This document shows positions 55,190 to 63,973 of a stretch of DNA of 64,000 nucleotides, in pieces. The first letter of the stretch is position 1, and the number at the start of each line of letters is the position of its first letter. This DNA is from an uncultured Brachyspira sp. (lineage in GTDB: Bacteria; Spirochaetota; Brachyspiria; Brachyspirales; Brachyspiraceae). Where the stretch lies: the NCBI RefSeq assembly GCF_944393015.1, contig NZ_CALXYQ010000003.1, positions 62,001 through 126,000 on the forward strand. The letters run 5' to 3'. Under the pieces are notes generated by a model. The model made no database searches and was not told the origin of the DNA. It saw only the letters and a list, made by a program, of their open reading frames with translations. The position numbers and the translations under genes are program-made.

Positions 55190-56695
55190 TTATAAATATT
55201 TAGCAGACAATGCCATGATTTCTTCTTGATTAGTATTTTTAGTTTCAACAATACCAGCCACTCTTCCATTACTCATAACCATGATTCTGTCAGTGATACC
55301 GAGTAATTCAGGCATTTCAGAACTAACCACTATTACAGCTTTTCCAACAGTAGCTAAATCGATAATAAGTCTGTATATATCATATTTAGCACCAACGTCA
55401 ATACCTCTTGTAGGCTCATCAAGCATAAGAATATCAGGTTTGCTTAAAAGCCATCTTCCTAATATAACTTTCTGCTGGTTTCCTCCAGATAATGTTTGTA
55501 TAGCTGTTTTTTCAGAAGGAGTTTTTACCTGCATACTGTCTATAACCCATTTTGTATCTTCCTGCATCTTTTTATTATCCAAGAATCCAAATTTATTTTT
55601 GTAATGGTCTATATTAGCTATAGTAGAATTGAAATTGATAGATAGCATACCGAATATACCTGTTTGTCTTCTTTCTTCGGTAACTAAAGCAAATCCATTT
55701 TTTATAGCTTTTCTTGTAGAAGAATTGTTAACTTCTTGAGCCATTTTAAATACATGACCTGAAGATAAAGTTCTCATACCGAATATACTTTCTAGTACTT
55801 CAGTTCTTTTTGCTCCAACAAGTCCTGCAATACCAAATACTTCTCCTTTTCTTACACTAAAGTTAACTTCTTTAAGAGAAGGCTGATAAAATGCAGTGAA
55901 ATCTTTTATTTCTAAAATATCCTCTCCAGGAACATTTGTTTTTTCAGGGAAACGATTAGTTAAATCTCTTCCTACCATCTGTTTAATAATCATATCAGTA
56001 GTTAATTCTTTAGATGGGGTAGTGGCAACATATTTACCGTCTCTCATTATAGTAACTTCATCAGATATTTGAAGTATTTCTTCCATCTTGTGAGATATGT
56101 AGATCATACCTACGCCTCTGCTTTGAAGTTTTCTAATGATTTTAAATAATTTAGCAACTTCTTTTTCAGTAAGAGAACTTGTAGGCTCATCTAACACCAA
56201 TATTTTAGAATTATAAGAAACCGCTTTTGCTATCTCTACCATTTGCATTTCAGATACAGATAATGTAGATACTTTTGTTCTAGGATCCAGAGGTATTTCC
56301 AAATCATCAAAAATTGCTTTAGTATCATCATACATCTTTTTCTCATCAATAATAACGCCGTATTTGGTAGGATATTTTCCAAGCCATATATTGTCTTGTA
56401 TATTTCTTTGTCTAACTTGGTTAAGTTCTTGGTGTACCATAGCTACACCATTATTCAAAGCTTGTTTGGGTGATATAAAATTTACTTCTTTACCATCTAG
56501 GAATATATGTCCTTCATCTTTACGGTATATACCGAATAAACATTTCATCAAAGTAGATTTTCCAGCACCATTTTCACCCATAAGAGCAACTACTTCACCC
56601 TCTCTTACGGTTAGCTGTACATCATCTAATGCTTTAACACCCGGAAAAGACTTTGAAATACCTTTCATTTCAAGAACAATTTTTTTATTATCCAT
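55190..56695 (-). CDS. mglA: Galactose/glucose ABC transporter ATPase MglA
   Basis: 501 residues from the ATG at 56695 (AAAGG seven bases upstream); a TTG at 56716 is in frame but has no such site. It has two fused ABC domains, typical of the ribose/galactose family. Domain 1 has Walker [10 protein letters not shown] and signature-like [14 protein letters not shown]. Domain 2 has a degenerate Walker A (GLVGAKRTE) and signature [14 protein letters not shown] with [16 protein letters not shown]. The degenerate second Walker A is normal for this family. It lies between mglB, with a hairpin in the gap, and mglC. Confidence 0.95.
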   Translation of the reverse strand: MDNKKIVLEMKGISKSFPGVKALDDVQLTVREGEVVALMGENGAGKSTLMKCLFGIYRKDEGHIFLDGKEVNFISPKQALNNGVAMVHQELNQVRQRNIQDNIWLGKYPTKYGVIIDEKKMYDDTKAIFDDLEIPLDPRTKVSTLSVSEMQMVEIAKAVSYNSKILVLDEPTSSLTEKEVAKLFKIIRKLQSRGVGMIYISHKMEEILQISDEVTIMRDGKYVATTPSKELTTDMIIKQMVGRDLTNRFPEKTNVPGEDILEIKDFTAFYQPSLKEVNFSVRKGEVFGIAGLVGAKRTEVLESIFGMRTLSSGHVFKMAQEVNNSSTRKAIKNGFALVTEERRQTGIFGMLSINFNSTIANIDHYKNKFGFLDNKKMQEDTKWVIDSMQVKTPSEKTAIQTLSGGNQQKVILGRWLLSKPDILMLDEPTRGIDVGAKYDIYRLIIDLATVGKAVIVVSSEMPELLGITDRIMVMSNGRVAGIVETKNTNQEEIMALSAKYL

Positions 56696-56758
56696 ATTAA
56701 AACCTTTATTTTTCAAACTCTGCTAATATAAAAATAAATTAGATATTAGATAATTAAG

Positions 56759-56792
56759 AAACAGGGATATTAAAAGATTAATATCCCTGTTT
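56759..56792 (-). terminator. Intercistronic hairpin after mglB
   Basis: ACAGGGATATTA and TAATATCCCTGT pair perfectly around a short loop. The hairpin follows the mglB stop by about 18 bases and is not followed by a long T-run, so it is likely a partial terminator or 3' stabiliser that makes MglB more abundant than MglA and MglC, as is common for binding proteins. Confidence 0.7.
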
Positions 56793-56808
56793 TATCACAA
56801 ATTAATTA

Positions 56809-57858
56809 TTATTTATAAGCTTCTTCAGCAACGTTTATATTATCTTTAGTTATAGGTACATAAGGAACGCGAACTGCTTTAACTTCGTCTAAAGTCCAAG
56901 TAGTACCATCTAATGGATCTTTTCCAGCAGCAACATTTAAAGTAATGTCAACTAGAGCTTGAGATTGACCAACTGGGTCATTAAGAACAGAACCTACTAT
57001 AGTTCCTTTTTTGATTTCATTGATCATATCAGGAATAGCATCAACACCTACTATAGGTATGAATTTAGTAGTATCGCCTTCTTTGTTGTATCCTAAAGCT
57101 TGTACTGACTGTAAAGCACCTAAAGCCATAGCATCATTGTTACAGAAGATATATTCAAGTTTGTCGCCATATTTCTGTATCCAAGCATCAACTATATCTT
57201 TAGCTTTTGCAGTGTCCCACATAGCTGTTTGTTCTTCTAATTTTTCTACTTTAAGACCGTTGTTAGTAACGTATAAAGTAACATGGCTAGTTCTAGCTTC
57301 AGCATCTGGGTGTCCTGGTTCGCCTTTTAATAAAGCATATTGTATAACACCGTCACCATTTTTGTCCCAAGCAGGATTAGCTTTCCAAGTATCTACAACG
57401 ATTTTACCTTGCATATCGCCTGATTCTTCTGGAGTAGTTCCTACATACCAAGTTTTATCATAGCTAGCCATAGCTTCAGCACTAGGCTGTTTGTTGAAGA
57501 ATACAACAGGTATATTTTTAGTTTTAGCTTTATCTATGATAGTTTGAGCAGCTTGAGGGTCTACCAAGTTAATAGCTAATGCTTTTGAATCTTTTTGAAT
57601 CATAACATCAACTTGGTCATTTTGCTGAGCTTGGTTGTTTTGTGAGTCATTGATTATCAAATTTGCTTTTCCGCTAATTCTAGTTTCAATGTTTCTTCTG
57701 TAGAATGACATGAAGTTATCATCATAACGATAAATTGTTACTCCGATAGTTGGGCCATCAGTAGTTGCTGTGGATGAAGAAGATCCGCCTCCGCAAGATA
57801 CCACGAAAAGTGAAGACATTATAAATAATGCCGCCATAACGATAAGTGACTTTTTCAT
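56809..57858 (-). CDS. mglB: Galactose/glucose-binding lipoprotein MglB
   Basis: 349 residues. The signal peptide ends at lipobox VVSC (Cys22), followed by a Gly/Ser linker, so it is anchored by lipid and not free in the periplasm. The Peripla_BP_4 core has IGVTIYRYDDNFMSFYRR, AINLVDPQAAQTII, FFNKQPS, GEPGHPDAEAR, EYIFCNNDAMALGALQS and IVGVDAIPD, matching galactose/glucose-binding protein residues for sugar contacts, and a calcium-loop-like DKNGDG. It is the first gene of the mglBAC operon, with a clear promoter and an inverted repeat at the start site. Confidence 0.95.
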   Translation of the reverse strand: MKKSLIVMAALFIMSSLFVVSCGGGSSSSTATTDGPTIGVTIYRYDDNFMSFYRRNIETRISGKANLIINDSQNNQAQQNDQVDVMIQKDSKALAINLVDPQAAQTIIDKAKTKNIPVVFFNKQPSAEAMASYDKTWYVGTTPEESGDMQGKIVVDTWKANPAWDKNGDGVIQYALLKGEPGHPDAEARTSHVTLYVTNNGLKVEKLEEQTAMWDTAKAKDIVDAWIQKYGDKLEYIFCNNDAMALGALQSVQALGYNKEGDTTKFIPIVGVDAIPDMINEIKKGTIVGSVLNDPVGQSQALVDITLNVAAGKDPLDGTTWTLDEVKAVRVPYVPITKDNINVAEEAYK

Positions 57859-57874
57859 ATTAGAAAACTCCTTA

Positions 57875-57929
57875 AATTAATTAATATTCTCTTAATTAAT
57901 TAGTATATAAATTTATTTTATTAAATCAA
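57875..57929 (-). promoter_or_regulatory. mglB promoter with inverted repeat at the start site
   Basis: On the minus strand TTGATT (57924-57929) and TATACT (57902-57907) are 16 bases apart. Transcription would start near 57896, inside a perfect inverted repeat with 10-base arms, AATTAATTAA and TTAATTAATT, at 57875-57901. The repeat could be an operator or a 5' mRNA hairpin. It is A/T-only, so its specificity is uncertain. Confidence 0.5.
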
Positions 57930-58284
57930 GTAAAATCACTTTTTTTGACTTTTTGATATTTATATGAACCCTAATTTTATGTTATATTCTGTATTATGAT
58001 AACTTTATTTACACTTTTTATTTGTAAATATAATTTATGATAATTAAAAAACTATATTAATTATTTTATTAACTTTTTTAAAATTATAAATAAACTGCTT
58101 ATAATTAATGAATTAAAAATAAAAAATTGAGTGTCTAGTAATTTAGATGGCTAGTTATTAGATTTTACAAATAGATTTTTTTATTATGATAAATGATATT
58201 ATTAGATTTTTATAATCAAATTTATTTCTAATAATTAATAAATTAATATTTTTTATTGTAAATAAAATTAATTTGATTATTAAA
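57930..58284. other. A/T-rich gap between mglB and its paralog, nothing recognised
   Basis: About 350 bases without any open frame of note, no family repeat, no hairpin with GC content, and no RNA signature. It separates the mglB promoter from the terminator of the upstream mglB paralog. Confidence 0.6.
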
Positions 58285-58328
58285 AAGGTAAGTTATTACT
58301 TGAATAATAATACAATAACTTACCTTTG
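58285..58328 (-). terminator. Terminator after the second mglB-type gene
   Basis: AAAGGTAAGTTATT pairs perfectly with AATAACTTACCTTT around a 16-base loop, about 30 bases after the stop codon on the minus strand, followed by a T-run. It separates this gene from the mglBAC transcript. Confidence 0.85.
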
Positions 58329-58361
58329 ATAATCAATATAGTAATTAATAATATTTACAAT

Positions 58362-59390
58362 TTATTTATAAGCCTCAGCAGCATCATTTATATTTTCTAA
58401 TGTGATAGCTCTATAAGGTACTCTTACAGCTTTTACATCATCTAATTTATATTCTGTTCCAGTTAATACATCTTTTTTATTTGCAACATTCATAACCATA
58501 TCAACTACAGCTTTAGCCTGATCTTTAGGGCTTTGTAAGACAGTGCCTACTACAGTACCTTTTTTAATTTCTTCTATGATTTCAGGAATAGCATCAACAC
58601 CAACTATAGGTATAAATTTATTACTGTCGCCTATATTATAACCTTGTTTTTGAATAGATTTTAAAGCTCCCAAAGCCATAGCATCATTATTTGAGAATAT
58701 AAACTCTATACTGTCTCCATATTTTTCTATCCAAGAGTCAGTAGCTGTTTGTGCCTGAAGTATATCCCAATTTGCTGTCTGTTCATCTAATTGTTCTATA
58801 GTTATTCCATTATTAGTTAAAACTGATTTAATTCTTTCTGTTCTAGCTTCAGCATCTGGGTGTCCTGCCTCTCCTTTTAATAAAACATATTGAATTTTTC
58901 CATCTCCATTTTTATCCCAAGCAGGATTCTCTTGCCAAGCCTTAACTACTATATCACCCTGTATATTTCCTGATTCTTCACTTAAAGTACCTACATACCA
59001 TGCCTTATCATAAAGCATCATATCTTCTTTACTAGGCTCTTTATTGAAAAATATTACCGGTATTCCTGTAGGCTTTATTTTGTTAATCATAAAACTAGCT
59101 GATGCAGGATCTACTAAGTTAATTGCCAAAGCATCAACCTCTCTTTGAATGGCAGCATCTACCTGATCATTTTGCTTAACCTGATCATTTTCTGAGTCAT
59201 TCATTATAAATTTGGCTTTTCCATTTAACATAGTTTCAATATTTCTTCTCATAAATGAAATAAAGGCATCATCATATCTGTAAATAGTAATACCAACTTC
59301 TATTTCATTATTAGCTTTTGAAGAATTACCGCAGCTTACTAATGATATAAACAATAAAATTGATGAAATAGTAACTATTGCTTTATTCAT
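58362..59390 (-). CDS. MglB paralog, galactose/glucose-binding-like lipoprotein
   Basis: 342 residues from the ATG at 59390 (GGAG upstream); a TTG at 59402 is in frame but less likely. Lipobox SLVSC (Cys20). All MglB landmarks are kept: VGITIYRYDDAFISFMRR, AINLVDPASASF, FFNKEPS, DKNGDGKIQ, GEAGHPDAEAR, FIFSNNDAMALGALKS and IVGVDAIPE. It has a promoter of its own (TTGACT at 59446-59451, TAAACT at 59423-59428, 17-base spacer) and its own terminator. It could give the MglAC channel another sugar or affinity. Confidence 0.92.
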   Translation of the reverse strand: MNKAIVTISSILLFISLVSCGNSSKANNEIEVGITIYRYDDAFISFMRRNIETMLNGKAKFIMNDSENDQVKQNDQVDAAIQREVDALAINLVDPASASFMINKIKPTGIPVIFFNKEPSKEDMMLYDKAWYVGTLSEESGNIQGDIVVKAWQENPAWDKNGDGKIQYVLLKGEAGHPDAEARTERIKSVLTNNGITIEQLDEQTANWDILQAQTATDSWIEKYGDSIEFIFSNNDAMALGALKSIQKQGYNIGDSNKFIPIVGVDAIPEIIEEIKKGTVVGTVLQSPKDQAKAVVDMVMNVANKKDVLTGTEYKLDDVKAVRVPYRAITLENINDAAEAYK

Positions 59391-59474
59391 AAAAAACTCC
59401 AATTTTTTATATAATAATATCCAGTTTATTAAAAAAAGATATATAAGTCAAATTAAATTATGAAAAAATATAAT

Positions 59475-60491
59475 TTATTTATATATTTTTATTGCAGTAT
59501 CTATATTAGATTTATTTACAGGTATATAAGGTATTACAATATATTTATCATTATAAATATTAAAATGTAAACCATCTAAAGGAGATTTTCCGCTTATTAT
59601 ATTACTTGAAACAGAGCATAAAGTTTGAGCCTGTATTTGAGGATTTTGCATAACAGTTGCAAATATTCCATAATTATTGATTTCTTCTAAGCATTCAGGT
59701 ATTCCGTCAATTCCTACTATAGGTATATAATTAAGCATTCTGCTGCTGTTATTATATCTAAATTCTCTTAAAGTATCTAATGCTCCTAATGCCATATTAT
59801 CATTATTACATATAATATACTCTATCTTTTTACCATATTTAGATATTAAAGTTTTCATTACCTTTGCAGCTTCATCTCTTCTTCCCATAGCTGAAACTTC
59901 TTCTAGCACATTTAATTTTATATTGTTAGAAGCTATGTATTTTTTCATATATTCTGTTCTTTTTATAGTGTCATTATCATTTAAATCGCATTTTAATATG
60001 ACACATTGTATTTTACCATCTTCATTTTTATCCCAATTCATTCTGTCTTTCCAGCTTTCTACTATTACTCTTCCTTGAGCACTTCCTGCCTCTTCGCTTA
60101 TTCCGCCTATATACCAAACCTTATCATAAGTTTTTACAACTTCTAGTCCAGGTTCTCTATTAAAAAATATTACAGGCTTATTGTTTATGCTTATCTTATC
60201 CAATACTTTTTGAGCTTGAGATTTATCTACCAAATTTATAGCTAGCAGGCTGACATTCTTTTGTAAGAACATATCTATTTGACCGTTTTGAGTTGATTGA
60301 CTGTTATAAGAGTCTGCCATAAGCAGAGAAGTATTCTTATTTATATTTTTTTCTATATATTGTTTTAAAAATCTCATATAACTGTCATCATATCTATAAA
60401 GTGCTACACCTATAGAGTTTGTTTTTCTCTGTGTATACAATAACACAGAAGATGATAATAATACTAATAATAAAATAATAATTTTTTTCAT
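59475..60491 (-). CDS. Diverged MglB paralog with a non-lipoprotein signal peptide
   Basis: 338 residues. The N-terminus KKIIILLLVLLSSSVLLYTQ is a signal peptide without a lipobox Cys, so the protein would be soluble in the periplasm, unlike its two paralogs. Landmarks are partly kept: VALYRYDDSYMRFLKQ, AINLVDKSQAQ, FFNREPG, DKNEDGKIQ, EYIICNNDNMALGALDT and IVGIDGIPE. The GEPGHPDAEAR sugar-side segment is replaced by CDLNDNDTIKRTEYM. Ligand specificity has therefore probably changed. It is transcribed from its own strong promoter at 60521-60548. Confidence 0.85.
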   Translation of the reverse strand: MKKIIILLLVLLSSSVLLYTQRKTNSIGVALYRYDDSYMRFLKQYIEKNINKNTSLLMADSYNSQSTQNGQIDMFLQKNVSLLAINLVDKSQAQKVLDKISINNKPVIFFNREPGLEVVKTYDKVWYIGGISEEAGSAQGRVIVESWKDRMNWDKNEDGKIQCVILKCDLNDNDTIKRTEYMKKYIASNNIKLNVLEEVSAMGRRDEAAKVMKTLISKYGKKIEYIICNNDNMALGALDTLREFRYNNSSRMLNYIPIVGIDGIPECLEEINNYGIFATVMQNPQIQAQTLCSVSSNIISGKSPLDGLHFNIYNDKYIVIPYIPVNKSNIDTAIKIYK

Positions 60492-60520
60492 TTATATATA
60501 CTCCTAATAATGACTTTTAA

Positions 60521-60548
60521 ATTATAGTAAAATAGTTTTTATTGTCAA
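60521..60548 (-). promoter_or_regulatory. Promoter of the diverged mglB paralog
   Basis: On the minus strand a perfect TTGACA (60543-60548) and a perfect TATAAT (60521-60526) are 16 bases apart, about 30 bases before the ATG. AGGAG follows as the ribosome-binding site. Confidence 0.8.
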
Positions 60549-60707
60549 GTTTATAAATATTCAAATATGATTTTTATATTATGAAAGTTTGTTTTTTATA
60601 CTAGTTTTATATAAAAAATATATGAAACTTTTTTAGTTATTATAAAATATAATTTAATGTTTTTTTATTTTTTAAAATGATTTATAATGAAAAAAATATA
60701 AAATATA

Positions 60708-61781
60708 ATGGATTTTAATGCTATGAACAAAGTAAAAGTAAAAATAAAAAATGATTCAATTATCAATTATGATATTTTAGTTCAAAAAGGATTGATAAAT
60801 GACGCTGGTAAATTAGTAAAAAATATATTAAGAGGAAAAAGAGCCTTAATAGTTACAGATGATATAGTAGATAAACTTTATACTAATATAGTAAAAGAAA
60901 GTTTGGAAAAAGAAGATATTATCACTTCTGTATGTGTTCTTCCAAATGGAGAGCCTAATAAGAATATAGAAAGCATTAATAATATATTTTCAGCATTAGC
61001 AAAGAATGAATTAAGCCGTAAGGATATAATAATTGCATTGGGAGGCGGAGTAATAGGAGATATGGCCGGATATGCTGCTGCTGTTTGGATGAGGGGTATT
61101 GATTTTGTGCAGATTCCTACTACATTACTTGCTTGTGTAGATTCTTCTGTGGGAGGAAAGACAGGTATTAATATAAAAGAAGGTAAGAATTTAGTAGGTG
61201 CTTTTCATAGTCCTAAATTAGTTATAATAGACAGCGATACTTTATTAAGCCTTCCTAAAAGGGAGTTTAATGAAGGAATGGCTGAAGTTATAAAGCATGC
61301 ATTTTTATTTGATGAGGCACTTTTGGAATTGATAGAGGCACATGTTCATAATAATACTTATTTGGATATGGATTTTGTATTAAAGAGAAACTGCGAATTG
61401 AAGGCTCATATTGTAGAAATAGATTATAAAGAGCAGAAAGAAAGAATGTTTTTAAACTTCGGACATACTATAGGGCATAGCGTTGAGAATGCTGCTGGTT
61501 ATGGTGTATTGCTTCATGGTGAGGCTGTTTCTATAGGTATGATTTTTGCTATAGAGTATGGTATTAGAAAAGGCATAACAAAAGATAAAAATATATTAGA
61601 AAGAGCCAAAAATATATTAAGTAAATTTTCTCTGCCAATATCAATACCTGATAACATGAATTTAAAAGACTCAATTAAACTCGATAAAAAAAGAAGCGAT
61701 GATAAAATCAATTTCGTATTTTTGGAATCTATTGGAAAACCTTGTATTGAAAAAGTAAGTTTGGAGGATATTTTAAAATGA
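60708..61781 (+). CDS. aroB: 3-dehydroquinate synthase
   Basis: 357 residues, the family length. It makes 3-dehydroquinate from DAHP in the shikimate pathway, using NAD and a divalent metal in the cytoplasm. Motifs: ALGGGVIGDMAGYAAAVWMRG, PTTLLACVDSSVGGKTGIN, the metal-site segments GMAEVIKHAF, FLNFGHTIGHSVE and LLHGEAVSIGM. Start is ATG at 60708; a second ATG at 60723 gives an N-terminus equally close to the family, and neither has a strong ribosome-binding site. Its stop overlaps the next start (ATGA), so the two are co-translated. Confidence 0.95.
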   Translation: MDFNAMNKVKVKIKNDSIINYDILVQKGLINDAGKLVKNILRGKRALIVTDDIVDKLYTNIVKESLEKEDIITSVCVLPNGEPNKNIESINNIFSALAKNELSRKDIIIALGGGVIGDMAGYAAAVWMRGIDFVQIPTTLLACVDSSVGGKTGINIKEGKNLVGAFHSPKLVIIDSDTLLSLPKREFNEGMAEVIKHAFLFDEALLELIEAHVHNNTYLDMDFVLKRNCELKAHIVEIDYKEQKERMFLNFGHTIGHSVENAAGYGVLLHGEAVSIGMIFAIEYGIRKGITKDKNILERAKNILSKFSLPISIPDNMNLKDSIKLDKKRSDDKINFVFLESIGKPCIEKVSLEDILK

Positions 61782-62419
61782 ATAAATTTACTTTTGCACT
61801 TATGCTTTCTATCGTTATGCTGATATTATGTGCTGCTAATACAAAATCTGATAAAAAAATAAAAGTGGCAGATACCGCTTCAGTTGATATAAAGAATAAT
61901 AGTTACAGTAATATAGATAAATATGTTATGGAAATTTTAAATGCTTACAGAGTACATGCTACAAATATAATTGATATAAGCGGAAATAAATATTATATTT
62001 CTAGTGTAGATATTCTTAATACTAATGATGAAAGTTTTGATGAAAAAAAATATAAAGAGAATTATATTTATATAAGTATATGGAAATTAAATAATAATAA
62101 AGCAAATTTTGTTTCTGGTTTTTATCCGTATACTATATCTGCTGACTGGATAGGTGATATAGTTTCAGAAGTGAGCAACAATATGCTTGAATTTGTATTA
62201 GATCGTTATTCAAAAAAATATTCTTGTCTTAATTTTTATAAATTTAATATAGTAAAAAAGAATAATACAGTTAATTTTTATCTTACTAACTTTTCAGAAA
62301 GAACTTTTAAGATAGATCCTAATACAGGAGAATTGTCAGCACCTGAATATTTCTTTGATCATGACAATGTTATGATGAATGATATTGGTAAATATTATGA
62401 GTATTACAATTTTAATTAA
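61778..62419 (+). CDS. Exported protein of unknown function coupled to aroB
   Basis: 213 residues with an N-terminal signal (KFTFALMLSIVMLILCAANT). The Cys in LILCA could be a lipobox, though the pattern is not ideal. The mature part is rich in Asn, Tyr and Lys, with a strand-like pattern (YYISSVDILN, YIYISIWKLNNNKANF) and no family I recognise. Its ATG overlaps the aroB stop as ATGA, which indicates translational coupling, but a functional link to the shikimate pathway is not evident. Confidence 0.78.
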   Translation: MNKFTFALMLSIVMLILCAANTKSDKKIKVADTASVDIKNNSYSNIDKYVMEILNAYRVHATNIIDISGNKYYISSVDILNTNDESFDEKKYKENYIYISIWKLNNNKANFVSGFYPYTISADWIGDIVSEVSNNMLEFVLDRYSKKYSCLNFYKFNIVKKNNTVNFYLTNFSERTFKIDPNTGELSAPEYFFDHDNVMMNDIGKYYEYYNFN

Positions 62420-62454
62420 AAAGTAATAAAAACTAAATTTGATTAATGAAAACA

Positions 62455-62766
62455 AAAAATTAGAAACTTAAAAATTTTTAGTATATACCTAAACAAATAT
62501 ATTTTGTCAAAATAATTTTTTTAATTTAAAATATTTGCAGGGCTTTGCCCCGCACCCCAGTTCTTTTGTTGGCACAAAGAACCTATATCCTCGACAGGCT
62601 CGGATACGCTTCGCGAAAGACTGCATTTTGGCTTTAATTTTATGAATTACCTTACATTTAAGATAATTTTAGTATGATTTAGTACTAATTTTATACTTGC
62701 ACTTTTTGCGGCGGGAAAAAGTTGAATAAAAAAATTGACAAACTTAAAAATTTTTAGTATATATCA
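62455..62766 (+). repeat. Intergenic repeat family, copy C, with flanking direct repeats
   Basis: The most complete copy. Both ends carry the same direct repeat, AACTTAAAAATTTTTAGTATA (near 62467 and 62742), as expected for an inserted or duplicated unit. Between them lie the stem GCAGGGC-TTT-GCCCCGC, the block CCCCAGTTCTTTTGTTGGCA, the segment CTATATCCTCGACAGGCTCG followed by GATACGCTTCGCGAAAG, the fold-back TTAGTATGATTTAGTACTAA, and GCGGCGGGAAAAAG. There is no open frame. It is GC-richer than its surroundings in the middle. Confidence 0.78.
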
Positions 62767-62807
62767 GAAAAATAAGAATGGATATTATAATCTTAATTAA
62801 TAATAAT

Positions 62808-62848
62808 TAAGAGGCATTAACTTTTTTATAAGCTAATGCCTCTTTTTT
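62808..62848. terminator. Bidirectional terminator between repeat C and the flavodoxin gene
   Basis: AAGAGGCATTA and TAATGCCTCTT form a perfect 11-base stem with an 18-base loop and a T6 run on the plus strand; on the minus strand it follows the flavodoxin stop by about 20 bases. Confidence 0.85.
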
Positions 62849-62869
62849 GTTTTAGGATTTATTTAAAAC

Positions 62870-63301
62870 TTATGCTTTCAATAGGGCTTCACCCAAAGAC
62901 TTACATTCATCAATGGCGTCATCGTCTGGAGTAAGATTTGTAATGAGTCCATCTTTTACCAAAGAAGCACCTGTATCTTTCACATCATCTTGCCATATTC
63001 TCATCCATTCTCCATCACCCCAATCATAAGAACCGAATAAAGCTACTTTTTTACCTGATAAACTTCCTCTTATAGAATCATAGAAAGGCTGAAATTCTGA
63101 TTCTTCCAAAACTTCGGCTCCCATAGCAGGACATCCTAAAGCCACTTTTGAATAGTTATTTATATTTGCAGTATCAAAACTAGATACAGGGAAAATATCA
63201 GCTTCTCCTCCGGCATTTTCAATACCTTTCTGTACATTCTGTGCCATAATTTCTGTATTTCCTGTACCGCTCCAATATATTATTGCTATTTTATTACTCA
63301 T
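62870..63301 (-). CDS. Flavodoxin
   Basis: 143 residues, short-chain flavodoxin. The FMN phosphate loop is YWSGTGNTE (about residues 9-17), and the isoalloxazine-binding loops are the GCPAMGAEVLEE and FGSYDWGDGEW segments, all conserved. It is a low-potential electron carrier that can replace ferredoxin when iron is scarce. It follows the DUF3793 gene by 29 bases with a GGAGG ribosome-binding site and is probably in the same transcript, whose promoter region carries two palindromes. Confidence 0.95.
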   Translation of the reverse strand: MSNKIAIIYWSGTGNTEIMAQNVQKGIENAGGEADIFPVSSFDTANINNYSKVALGCPAMGAEVLEESEFQPFYDSIRGSLSGKKVALFGSYDWGDGEWMRIWQDDVKDTGASLVKDGLITNLTPDDDAIDECKSLGEALLKA

Positions 63302-63330
63302 ATTATTACCTCCAATATATATAATAATTA

Positions 63331-63912
63331 TTAATTTTGAATATACATTTTGTAATCGTCCATTATTTCTAATATGCCCTTACCGTTTAAAAATGTATTT
63401 ATATAAAAACTTCTGCATTCATTATATCTATTGAATGTTTTTATAGCTTCATTTTTATTATGATACACTTTCCAATATCCTGTATGTAGGCTATTCTTAC
63501 CGTAATTATTTATAAAGCCGTATATGTCCATAAGAGGATAGCCTAAAAATATTCCTATCTCATGAGGAAAATCTTTATTGTTCTGCATTCTGTATTTTAG
63601 CAGTTCTATACACTTATAGACATCTTTAGCTTCATATCCGTAAAGCTCTAAAAAATAGAAAACATCATCATTCAAAATATATTCTTCAAGCCTTTTTCTA
63701 TTATAAACATAAACTATAACCTTATTATCATAGTCTTTTATTATAGATACATTTATATTACGGCTGTTTAATATTTTATTGTATGATGCTGTTTTTTTGT
63801 AAACCTCCTCTTTAGAGCCGTATTGGTATGTAAATATATTAGCTATCTTTATACCTGACAAAGCAGGGGCACAGTGATTTATAATTAACTCATCAAAACT
63901 ATATTCTTTCAT
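63331..63912 (-). CDS. DUF3793-family protein
   Basis: 193 residues with the DUF3793 opening FDELIINHCAPALSGIKIANIF, the motif IFLGYPLMDIYGFI (about residues 120-135), and a C-terminal GYWKVYHNKNEA. The role is unknown; from memory such genes often sit beside flavodoxin genes in anaerobes, as here. There are no membrane segments. The ATG at 63912 fits the family N-terminus, and the promoter elements put the start site only a few bases before it, with no ribosome-binding site, so the message may be leaderless. Confidence 0.85.
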   Translation of the reverse strand: MKEYSFDELIINHCAPALSGIKIANIFTYQYGSKEEVYKKTASYNKILNSRNINVSIIKDYDNKVIVYVYNRKRLEEYILNDDVFYFLELYGYEAKDVYKCIELLKYRMQNNKDFPHEIGIFLGYPLMDIYGFINNYGKNSLHTGYWKVYHNKNEAIKTFNRYNECRSFYINTFLNGKGILEIMDDYKMYIQN

Positions 63913-63913
63913 T

Positions 63914-63973
63914 GTTAGAGTATTCTAACATATATTTTTAGAATTGTCAATACTTTTGTTAGTATATTCTAAC
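63914..63973 (-). promoter_or_regulatory. Promoter with two palindromic operators for DUF3793-flavodoxin
   Basis: On the minus strand TTGACA (63945-63950) and TAGAAT (63922-63927) are 17 bases apart. Two near-identical 16-base palindromes, GTTAGAGTATTCTAAC (63914-63929) and GTTAGTATATTCTAAC (63958-63973), are 44 bases apart. The first covers the -10 element and the start site, and the second lies just upstream of -35. This is the layout of a dimeric repressor site. With a flavodoxin downstream, a metal-dependent repressor is a reasonable guess, but the sequence does not match the classical Fur box. Confidence 0.8.

Noticed and set aside
62455-62766. Insertion sequence in the gap after aroB
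   Set aside because: No transposase frame or long terminal inverted repeat is visible; only a non-coding repeat with direct repeats at its ends.
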